Positions 55,519-64,000 of a stretch of 64,000 nucleotides of DNA are shown piece after piece; the stretch's first letter is position 1; each line of letters begins with the position of its first letter. Made by a program: the position numbers and the translations under genes. The notes below the pieces were generated by a model. It was not told where the DNA came from and did no database searches. It saw only the letters and a list, made by a program, of their open reading frames with translations. Location: positions 1 to 64,000 of the forward strand of contig SFGA01000002.1 of the NCBI GenBank assembly GCA_004556705.1. The letters are read 5' to 3'. This stretch comes from Ruminococcus sp. GTDB lineage: Bacteria > Bacillota > Clostridia > Oscillospirales > Acutalibacteraceae.

Positions 55519-56337
55519 ATGAGTAAAAATTGCAATCATGATTGCTCAAACTGTGCGTCGAAGTGCGAAAACGAAAAGAAGGATTTTCGTTTACCGCAGA
55601 ACGCAAACAGCAATGTAAAAAAAGTTATCGGAGTTGTCAGCGGTAAGGGCGGCGTAGGCAAAAGCTTTGTAACATCTACACTTGCGCTTGCTTCACAGCT
55701 TCACGGCTATAAAACGGCTATACTTGACGCCGATATTACAGGCCCGTCAATCCCCAAAGGCTTTGGTATTCACGGCAGAGCGCTTGGAAACGACGAGGGA
55801 ATTTTGCCTGCCGAAACAAAGCTCGGCATTAAGATTATGAGCATTAACCTTTTGCTTGAAAAAGAGGATGCTCCCGTTATTTGGAGAGGTCCCGTAATTT
55901 CGGGCGTTATAAATCAGTTCTGGCAAGAGGTTCAATGGGGCGACGTTGACTATATGTTTGTCGATATGCCTCCCGGAACGGGCGACGTTCCGCTTACCGT
56001 GTTCCAAAGTATGCCCGTTGACGGAATTATTATCGTTACGACGCCGCAGGACCTTGTAACTATGATAGTTAAAAAGGCTTACAATATGGCAAAGATGATG
56101 AATATACCGATTCTCGGTATAGTTGAAAATATGAGCTATTTTGAATGTCCCGATTGTCACAAAAAGCACTACATTTTCGGCGAAAGCAAAATAGACGAGG
56201 TTGCAAAGGAGCTTGAGATACCCGTTCTCGCCAAGCTTCCGATAAATCCTGCCACTGCGGCATACGTAGATAACGGCACAATAGAGCTTGCAGACGCTTC
56301 GGCTATGACCGAGGTTATAGAGCGTATTACCGAATAA
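55519..56337 (+). CDS. Mrp/NBP35-type iron-sulfur carrier ATPase
   Basis: A 272-residue P-loop ATPase with the N-terminal Cys cluster CNHDCSNCASKC (residues 5-16), deviant Walker A GKGGVGKS, DADITGPSIPKGFG, DMPPGTGD and the CxxC pair ECPDCHKK near residue 213. These are the ApbC/Nbp35 marks for binding and passing on Fe-S clusters. The N-terminal DUF59 domain of long Mrp proteins is absent. Ribosome site weak (AGGTGA). A terminator follows. Confidence 0.9.
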   Translation: MSKNCNHDCSNCASKCENEKKDFRLPQNANSNVKKVIGVVSGKGGVGKSFVTSTLALASQLHGYKTAILDADITGPSIPKGFGIHGRALGNDEGILPAETKLGIKIMSINLLLEKEDAPVIWRGPVISGVINQFWQEVQWGDVDYMFVDMPPGTGDVPLTVFQSMPVDGIIIVTTPQDLVTMIVKKAYNMAKMMNIPILGIVENMSYFECPDCHKKHYIFGESKIDEVAKELEIPVLAKLPINPATAAYVDNGTIELADASAMTEVIERITE

Positions 56338-56350
56338 GTCAAAAGGCACA

Positions 56351-56382
56351 AAAACACCTGTAAAACCACGGGTGTTTTTTCT
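56351..56382 (+). terminator. terminator after the Mrp-like gene
   Basis: Hairpin AAAACACC / GGTGTTTT with a short loop and a following T run. Confidence 0.75.
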
Positions 56383-56392
56383 TATTTATCTA

Positions 56393-57918
<1,526 letters not shown>

Positions 57919-57943
57919 TTCGATTTGAAATTGAGGTAAGGAT

Positions 57944-59197
57944 ATGTATAACGATCTTTTGGATTCAATCGGTCTTGTTTCAAAGTATGACGAGCAGGTT
58001 GGCTCGGCAATGAAAAAAGAACTTGAGCGCCAGCAGAGAAACATTGAGCTTATCGCAAGTGAGAACATTGTTTCTCCTGCGGTTATGGCTGCTATGGGAA
58101 GCATTTTGACAAACAAATATGCAGAGGGCTATCCGGGTAAGAGATATTACGGCGGCTGCGAGTGCGTTGATATTGTCGAGGATATTGCAAGAGACAGAGT
58201 TAAGGAGCTTTTCGGCGCAAGCTACGCAAACGTTCAGCCTCATTCGGGCGCACAGGCTAATATGGCTGTTTACTTTGCACTTCTCAATCCCGGCGATACC
58301 GTTATGGGAATGAACCTTGCAGAGGGCGGACACCTCACACACGGCTCACCTGTTAATATGTCGGGTAAATACTTCAACTTCGTACCTTACGGCGTAAACG
58401 CTGACGGCTTTATCGATTACGACGAGTTTGAAGAAAAGGCTAAGGAGTGCAAACCGAAGCTTATCGTTGCAGGCGCTTCGGCATATCCGAGAATTATTGA
58501 CTTTGAGAGAATTTCTCAAATCGCAAAAGAAGTCGGCGCATACTTTATGGTCGATATGGCTCATATTGCGGGACTTGTTGCGGCAGGACTTCACCCCTCG
58601 CCCGTTCCGTATGCGGATGTTGTAACATCAACAACTCATAAGACTTTGAGAGGACCGAGAGGCGGTCTTATACTTTGCAACGACGAGGAGCTCGGCAAGG
58701 CATTTAACAAGGCTATCTTCCCCGGAACACAGGGCGGTCCGCTTATGCACGTTATCGCAGGTAAGGCAGTTTGCTTCGGCGAAGCTCTCAAACCCGAGTT
58801 CAAGGAATATCAGAAGAATGTTATCGACAACTGTCAGGCACTTGTAAAGGGCTTGCTTGCAAGAGATATCAAGCTTGTATCAGGCGGAAGCGACAACCAT
58901 CTTTGCCTTGTTGACCTTCGTGGCAGCGAGGTTACAGGTAAGGAGCTTGAACACAGACTTGATGAGGTTTATATCACGGCTAACAAGAACACCGTTCCCA
59001 ACGAGCCTCGCAGTCCGTTTATCACAAGCGGCTTGCGTCTCGGTACTCCTGCCGTTACAACAAGAGGCTTTGACACTGAGGATATGGACAAGATTGCAGA
59101 GTACATTGCTCTTGCGGTAAATGACTTTGAAAACAGCAAGGATTACATCCGCAACGGTGTTAATGAAATTTGCAACAGACATCCGCTTTATAAGTAA
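57944..59197 (+). CDS. glyA: serine hydroxymethyltransferase
   Basis: A 417-residue PLP enzyme that interconverts serine and glycine with tetrahydrofolate, feeding one-carbon units to purine and thymidylate synthesis. [36 protein letters not shown], and the PLP-lysine segment [14 protein letters not shown] are present. 25 bases after guaB; in the same run as purB. Confidence 0.98.
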   Translation: MYNDLLDSIGLVSKYDEQVGSAMKKELERQQRNIELIASENIVSPAVMAAMGSILTNKYAEGYPGKRYYGGCECVDIVEDIARDRVKELFGASYANVQPHSGAQANMAVYFALLNPGDTVMGMNLAEGGHLTHGSPVNMSGKYFNFVPYGVNADGFIDYDEFEEKAKECKPKLIVAGASAYPRIIDFERISQIAKEVGAYFMVDMAHIAGLVAAGLHPSPVPYADVVTSTTHKTLRGPRGGLILCNDEELGKAFNKAIFPGTQGGPLMHVIAGKAVCFGEALKPEFKEYQKNVIDNCQALVKGLLARDIKLVSGGSDNHLCLVDLRGSEVTGKELEHRLDEVYITANKNTVPNEPRSPFITSGLRLGTPAVTTRGFDTEDMDKIAEYIALAVNDFENSKDYIRNGVNEICNRHPLYK

Positions 59198-59215
59198 TTG
59201 AAAAAGGCGTAATTT

Positions 59216-59737
59216 ATGAGAGACGTTATTATCGCAAGTGCTAATAATCACTCCGCTGAGCGTATTAAAACGATTTTGCAAAGCGGTGGGATATTCGTTC
59301 GCTCTCTTTTATGCTCGGGAAACGAGGTGCTCGCTTTCACGGGCGTTTATCCACGGGCATTGGTAGTGTGCGGAAGGCTTGGCGATATGACGGCTCTTAC
59401 TCTTGCTAATATGCTTCCGCAGGGCTGTGATGTTATACATCTTTTGCCCTCGGGAGAGTCGCAGGCTGTGTTTGTGAGCAATATGGTAGAAATAAATATG
59501 CCGCTTGACAGAGTTGAGTTTTTGAGAACCGTTAAGGTAATGGCGGCAACGGAAAACGAGGTTCTTTCAAGACACAAGAAAAGCGACGAGACAGAGGAAA
59601 TACTCGACAGAGCTAAGCGTATAATAATGAACAGGCACCACGTTTCCGAACGTGAGGCGCACAAGATATTACAGCGCAGAAGCATGGAAAGCGGAATGAA
59701 GCTTTTGGAGCTTGCACGAATGATTGGAGATGGATAG
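59216..59737 (+). CDS. ANTAR-domain response-regulator-like protein
   Basis: A 173-residue protein with a receiver-like N-terminal domain and a C-terminal ANTAR domain (EEILDRAKRIIMNRHHVSEREAHKILQRRSMESGMKLLELARMI). ANTAR domains bind two-hairpin RNA structures and prevent transcription termination. The receiver part lacks a clear phosphoacceptor Asp pattern (VVCGRLGDMTALTLANML), so control may be by another signal. There is no neighbouring histidine kinase. The gene lies between glyA and dapF. Confidence 0.85.
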   Translation: MRDVIIASANNHSAERIKTILQSGGIFVRSLLCSGNEVLAFTGVYPRALVVCGRLGDMTALTLANMLPQGCDVIHLLPSGESQAVFVSNMVEINMPLDRVEFLRTVKVMAATENEVLSRHKKSDETEEILDRAKRIIMNRHHVSEREAHKILQRRSMESGMKLLELARMIGDG

Positions 59738-60575
59738 ATTGAAATTTACTAAAATGCACGGGGCAGGAAATGACTACATATATATCAACTGCTTTGAGGA
59801 GACAGTCAAAAATCCGGAAAAGCTTGCGATAAAGGTCAGCGACAGACATTTCGGCATCGGCTCGGACGGACTTATTCTCATTTCCCCGAGCGACAAGGCG
59901 GATTTCAATATGAACATTTATAACGCCGACGGCTCCGAGGGTATGATGTGCGGAAACGGCATAAGGTGCGTTTCAAAATATGTTTATGATAACGGTATGA
60001 CCGATAAGGATGAAATATCGGTTGAAACAAGAAGCGGAATCAAGCTTATAAAAATGAACGTTGAGAACGGAAAAGTTGTCAGCGCAAGAGTTAATATGGG
60101 CGAGCCGATATTAGAAGCCGAAAAAATACCGACAAAGTTTGACGGCGAAAATGTGATTAGACAAAAATTAACTATCGACGAAAAAGAGTACGAGGTTACC
60201 TGTGTTTCTATGGGAAATCCCCATTGTATTGTCTATGTTGACGACGTAAAAGACATTGACCTTGAAAAGATAGGCCCTAAATTTGAAAACAACGAAATGT
60301 TCCCCGAAAGAATAAACACGGAATTTGTGCACGTTGTGAGCGATACCGAACTTGATATGAGGGTTTGGGAAAGAGGCTCGGGCGAAACTCTCGCCTGCGG
60401 CACAGGCTCTTGTGCGGTAACCGTGGCTTCTGTGCTTTGCGGCTACTGTAAGAGGAACACGGAGATAAAAATAAATCTTTTAGGCGGTACGCTTACCGAC
60501 ATTTGGACTGACGGCGGAGACGTTTATATGACAGGTCCTGCCGCAACGGTATGCACCGGTGAAATTGAAGAATAA
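59730..60575 (+). CDS. dapF: diaminopimelate epimerase
   Basis: Converts LL- to meso-diaminopimelate for peptidoglycan and lysine. Cofactor-free two-Cys mechanism: Cys in GNGIRCVSKY and Cys in ACGTGSCAV, plus the front KFTKMHGAGNDYIYINCF. The start is ATG 59730 or, more probably from GGAG spacing and family length, TTG 59739 (KFTKMHG). Either way it overlaps or abuts the end of the ANTAR gene. It pairs functionally with dapL next door. Confidence 0.95.
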   Translation: MDRLKFTKMHGAGNDYIYINCFEETVKNPEKLAIKVSDRHFGIGSDGLILISPSDKADFNMNIYNADGSEGMMCGNGIRCVSKYVYDNGMTDKDEISVETRSGIKLIKMNVENGKVVSARVNMGEPILEAEKIPTKFDGENVIRQKLTIDEKEYEVTCVSMGNPHCIVYVDDVKDIDLEKIGPKFENNEMFPERINTEFVHVVSDTELDMRVWERGSGETLACGTGSCAVTVASVLCGYCKRNTEIKINLLGGTLTDIWTDGGDVYMTGPAATVCTGEIEE

Positions 60576-60593
60576 ACGAAAGGAAATATAAAA

Positions 60594-61811
60594 ATGAAAT
60601 TCAACGAAAACTTTTTGAAAATCGAAAGCAGCTATCTTTTTTTGAACATTGCGAAAAAGGTTGAGGCTTATTCAAAGGCAAATCCCGACAAAGAGATTAT
60701 AAGACTCGGTATCGGCGACGTTACACGTCCGTTGGCGCCTGCTTGCATTGACGCTATGCACAAGGCTGTTGATGAAATGTCGAAAGCTGAAACTTTCAGA
60801 GGATATCCGCCTGCATTCGGCTATGATTTCCTTTTAGACGCAATCAATGAAAATGACTATAAGGCTCACGGCGTAGAGCTTGACAATTCGGAAATTTTTG
60901 TATCTGACGGCGCAAAGAGCGATACGGGCAACATCGGCGATATTTTCTCGCTTGACAATAAGGTTGCTATTTGCGACCCTGTTTATCCCGTATATGTTGA
61001 CACAAATGTTATGTCAGGCCGTTCGGGCGAAAAGGACGCAGACGGAAAATGGTCAAACATTTATTATATGACCTGTCTTGCCGAAAATAATTTCCTGCCC
61101 GAGCTTCCTAAGGAAAAGGTTGACTTGATTTACCTTTGCTTCCCGAACAATCCCACGGGTATGGCAATTACAAAAGACGAGCTTAAAAAATGGGTTGATT
61201 ATGCAAATGAGAACGGCTCTGTAATCCTTTACGACGCAGCTTATGAAGCGTTTATCACAGAGGACAATGTACCGCACACCATTTATGAAATCGAGGGTGC
61301 AAAGACCTGTGCAATCGAGTTCAAATCCTTCTCAAAGACAGCAGGCTTCACGGGTGTCCGTTGCGGTTATACGGTTGTTCCTCACGAACTCAAAGTTGAC
61401 GGCGTAGAACTCAACTCAATGTGGGCACGCAGACAGGCGACAAAGTTCAACGGCGTTTCATATGTGACACAGAGAGCAGCGGAGGCTGTTTATTCGGAAC
61501 AGGGAAAGAAAGAAATCAGGGAAATCATTGCTTATTATCAGAAAAATGCTAAAATAATATATGACGGCTTAAAGGCTTGCGGTCTTGAGGTTTACGGTGC
61601 GGTAAATTCGCCGTACGTTTGGCTTAAAACTCCCGACAATATGGGCAGCTGGGACTTCTTTGATCTTCTTCTTAACGAGCTTCAGGTTGTTGGCACACCC
61701 GGCGAGGGCTTCGGTCCGGCAGGCGAGGGATATTTCCGCCTTACCGCTTTCGGAACAACCGAAAACACAGAAAAGGCTGTTGAAAGAATAAGAAAATATT
61801 TTGCGAAATAA
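60594..61811 (+). CDS. dapL: LL-diaminopimelate aminotransferase
   Basis: A 405-residue class I PLP aminotransferase that makes LL-diaminopimelate directly from tetrahydrodipicolinate. It has [51 protein letters not shown] and the PLP-lysine in [17 protein letters not shown]. It precedes purB with a one-base stop/start contact. Its presence next to dapF shows the organism uses the one-step DapL route. Confidence 0.97.
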   Translation: MKFNENFLKIESSYLFLNIAKKVEAYSKANPDKEIIRLGIGDVTRPLAPACIDAMHKAVDEMSKAETFRGYPPAFGYDFLLDAINENDYKAHGVELDNSEIFVSDGAKSDTGNIGDIFSLDNKVAICDPVYPVYVDTNVMSGRSGEKDADGKWSNIYYMTCLAENNFLPELPKEKVDLIYLCFPNNPTGMAITKDELKKWVDYANENGSVILYDAAYEAFITEDNVPHTIYEIEGAKTCAIEFKSFSKTAGFTGVRCGYTVVPHELKVDGVELNSMWARRQATKFNGVSYVTQRAAEAVYSEQGKKEIREIIAYYQKNAKIIYDGLKACGLEVYGAVNSPYVWLKTPDNMGSWDFFDLLLNELQVVGTPGEGFGPAGEGYFRLTAFGTTENTEKAVERIRKYFAK

Positions 61812-61825
61812 TGAGGGGTACTATA

Positions 61826-63256
61826 ATGAAAGATATCTACGAGAGTCCGCTTAATTCAAGATATTCAAGCAAGGAAATGAAATATATTTTCTCACCTGAT
61901 TTTAAGTTTAAGACTTGGAGAAAGCTTTGGATTGCTCTTGCGGAGAGTGAAAAAGAGCTTGGCTTGGATATTACCGACGAGCAGATAGCAGAGCTTAAAG
62001 CTCATGCAGAGGATATAAACTACGAGGTTGCCGAGGCTGAGGAAAAGAGGGTTCGTCACGACGTAATGAGCCATGTTCACGCTTACGGCGTACAGTGCCC
62101 GAAGGCAAAGGGAATTATCCATTGGGGCGCTACCTCCTGCTATGTCGGAGATAACACGGACGTTATCATAATGACAGAGGCGTTAAAGCTTGTCAGGAAA
62201 AAGCTTGTCAACCTTATAAACGAGCTTTCGAAGTTTGCTATGAAATATAAGGATATGCCCTGCCTTGCATTTACTCATTTTCAGGCGGCTCAGCCGACAA
62301 CCGTAGGAAAAAGAGCTTCGCTTTGGCTCAACGATTTGGTGCTTGACTTTGCACAGCTTGAGTTCCAGCTTTCACAGATGAAGCTTTTAGGCTCAAAAGG
62401 CACAACGGGCACACAGGCTTCGTTCGTTGAAATTTTTGACGGCGACTCCGAGAAAATCAAGGCGCTCGACAGGAAAATTGCAGAAAAAATGGGCTTTGAA
62501 AGCTGCTATATGGTATCGGGACAGACCTATTCGAGAAAGCTCGATTACAATGTTTTGAGCGTGCTTTCGGAAATTGCCCAGTCGGCTTACAAGTTCTCGG
62601 GCGATATGAGATTGTTACAGCACAAAAAAGAGCTTGAAGAACCGTTTGAGAAAACTCAGATTGGCTCTTCAGCAATGGCATACAAGAGAAATCCGATGAG
62701 AAGCGAAAGAATTTCATCGCTTTCAAGATATGTGATTTGCGACACGCTCAACCCTGCAATCACAGCCGCTACACAGTGGTTTGAGAGAACGCTTGATGAC
62801 TCTGCGAACAAGAGAATAAGCGTACCCGAGGCTTTCCTTGCAGTTGATGCGGTGCTTGAGCTTTATATAAACGTCGTTGACGGAATTGTTGTATATCCGA
62901 AGATGATTGAAAGACATCTCAACGAGGAGCTTCCGTTTATGGCGACTGAAAATATTATGATGGCTGCCGTTAAAAAAGGCGGAGACCGTCAGGAGCTTCA
63001 CGAGAGAATCCGTGTTCTTTCAATGGAGGCGGGCAAGGTCGTCAAAGTTGACGGCGGAGAAAACGATTTGGTTGACCGTATTGCGGCTGACAGTATGTTC
63101 TCACTTACAAAGGAGGAAATCCTTGCCGAAATGAAGCCTGAAAAGTTTGTCGGCAGAGCACCCGAGCAGGTTGTTGAGTTTATCGACGCCGAGGTTAAGC
63201 CGATACTTGAAAAATACAAGGATGAATTGGGAATAAGCGTAGAGATAAATGTTTAA
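61826..63256 (+). CDS. purB: adenylosuccinate lyase
   Basis: A 476-residue enzyme of the fumarase/aspartase superfamily acting twice in purine synthesis (SAICAR and adenylosuccinate cleavage). ESPLNSRYSSKEMKYIFSPDFKFKTWRKLWIALAESE, IHWGATSCYVGDNTD, and the signature SSAMAYKRNPMRSERI. ATG 61826 follows GAGGGG; an in-frame ATG at 61811 overlaps the dapL stop. Confidence 0.96.
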   Translation: MKDIYESPLNSRYSSKEMKYIFSPDFKFKTWRKLWIALAESEKELGLDITDEQIAELKAHAEDINYEVAEAEEKRVRHDVMSHVHAYGVQCPKAKGIIHWGATSCYVGDNTDVIIMTEALKLVRKKLVNLINELSKFAMKYKDMPCLAFTHFQAAQPTTVGKRASLWLNDLVLDFAQLEFQLSQMKLLGSKGTTGTQASFVEIFDGDSEKIKALDRKIAEKMGFESCYMVSGQTYSRKLDYNVLSVLSEIAQSAYKFSGDMRLLQHKKELEEPFEKTQIGSSAMAYKRNPMRSERISSLSRYVICDTLNPAITAATQWFERTLDDSANKRISVPEAFLAVDAVLELYINVVDGIVVYPKMIERHLNEELPFMATENIMMAAVKKGGDRQELHERIRVLSMEAGKVVKVDGGENDLVDRIAADSMFSLTKEEILAEMKPEKFVGRAPEQVVEFIDAEVKPILEKYKDELGISVEINV

Positions 63257-63290
63257 TAAGTGACAAATATCTTAAAAAGAGGCTGATTTA

Positions 63291-64000
63291 TTGATTTACA
63301 CCGGTGAAAAATGTCCTGTATGCGGTAAAAAATTCGTTGAGGGCGACGATATAGTCGTTTGTCCCGTTTGCGGAACTCCGCATCACAGAGATTGCTACAA
63401 TCTTCATAATGCTTGCGCTAACGAAGGCTTGCACGCTGAAAATTTTGAATGGAAGCCCGAAGCGAAGGCAGAAGAGCCGAAAGCGTTTGAGGAGCACGGA
63501 AAAAACGGAGGAAAAACCGTTGTTTGTCCGAACTGCGGAAGAGAAAATCCGGCAGAGGAGCCGAACTGTCTTTATTGCTCGGCAAGACTTTATAATGTCG
63601 GAACTGCAATTCCGCCGTTCCCGAATATGCCGTATGGAGCAAGAGTTATTGAAATTTCGCCCGACGACACAATAGGGTCGCATAAAATTTCAGACGTTGC
63701 TTCGTATATCAGAAACGGCGCAAGCAGATATATACCTAAATTTTATGCCGCTGAAAAGACGGGTAAAAAGTTCACTTTCAACTGGGCAGCGTTTTTCTTC
63801 TCACCCTATTGGTTCTTTTTCAGAAAAATGAACATTATAGGCTTCGTGCTGCTGCTTGTTTCGCTGTTTACAACGGGAGTCTGCACGACTCCGAGGTTTG
63901 TTGAAAAAACAGAGGCGTATTATGCTTCTGTCGAGCAGTACCAAAGCGGAGAGCTTTCCGTTGAGGAAATGAGCGAGGTCAGCAAGGAGTTTATTAAAAC
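63291..64000 (+). CDS. RING/zinc-ribbon membrane protein (3' end outside window)
   Basis: At least 236 residues. The start is TTG 63291 behind GAGG at 8 bases; the product begins with a RING-like zinc finger (CPVCGKKF, CPVCGTPHHRDCY), then an acidic linker, a second zinc ribbon (CPNCGRENPAEEPNCLYC) and, near residue 165, a hydrophobic region (NWAAFFFSPYWFFFRKMNIIGFVLLLVSLF) as in DUF2628-type proteins. Such finger-plus-membrane proteins are common in Ruminococcaceae; function unknown. The reading frame is open to the window end. Confidence 0.8.
   Translation, partial: MIYTGEKCPVCGKKFVEGDDIVVCPVCGTPHHRDCYNLHNACANEGLHAENFEWKPEAKAEEPKAFEEHGKNGGKTVVCPNCGRENPAEEPNCLYCSARLYNVGTAIPPFPNMPYGARVIEISPDDTIGSHKISDVASYIRNGASRYIPKFYAAEKTGKKFTFNWAAFFFSPYWFFFRKMNIIGFVLLLVSLFTTGVCTTPRFVEKTEAYYASVEQYQSGELSVEEMSEVSKEFIK

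Overview
The window comes from a low-to-moderate GC Firmicute of the class Clostridia, most likely a gut Oscillospirales/Ruminococcaceae relative. This rests on several things seen together: the rpmH-rnpA-yidD-yidC-jag-mnmE-mnmG-rsmG-noc-parA-parB block facing dnaA-dnaN-yaaA-recF-remB-gyrB-gyrA; a secreted leucine-rich-repeat protein ending in a dockerin; DUF4474 and DUF1836 proteins; LL-diaminopimelate aminotransferase; and a long-form hibernation factor. The replication origin lies at about 44.6-45.05 kb. Genes from 33 kb up to it read leftward and everything after it reads rightward. Three perfect parS sites sit within 8.3 kb on the left side.

Region by region: 1-3.5 kb is an AT-rich genomic-island end. 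It holds an RlmN/Cfr-like radical SAM gene cut by the window edge, decayed DNA, a truncated and degenerate GyrB-like gene, a small element-type gene, a cluster of short repeats, and a tRNA-Arg(CCU) gene split by a 76-bp duplication. 3.6-9.4 kb holds a PAP2 phosphatase, glycogen phosphorylase, an AT-rich secreted zinc phospholipase C-like gene and a membrane protein. 9.4-17.4 kb carries rpsO-pnp with a striking leader hairpin, the LRR-dockerin protein, hpf, ahcY, a DUF4474 lipoprotein and a YfbR-like nucleotidase. 17.5-26.5 kb is a leftward run aspS, hisS, mgsA, minD-like, PBP2, mreD, mreC and mreB (translation plus cell shape). 26.6-33 kb has an 8-oxoguanine glycosylase, a GH13 amylase, a DUF1836 regulator, a YbjQ protein, a zinc alcohol dehydrogenase and a low-molecular-weight phosphatase gene broken by a 185-bp MITE-like insertion.

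33-44.6 kb is the leftward origin-proximal block (serS, parB, a lipoprotein, parA, noc, rsmG, mnmG, mnmE, jag, yidC, yidD, rnpA, rpmH). 45-53.9 kb is the rightward dnaA-gyrA block. 53.9-64 kb continues rightward with a CPBP protease, tadA, mrp, guaB, glyA, an ANTAR regulator, dapF, dapL, purB and a RING/zinc-ribbon membrane protein cut by the window end. Most of the window is ordinary core chromosome. The unusual parts are the split tRNA/island junction, the MITE in the phosphatase P-loop, the pnp leader hairpin, the lipoprotein between parA and parB, and the origin without canonical DnaA boxes. All family assignments come from reading the translations; no database search was run.
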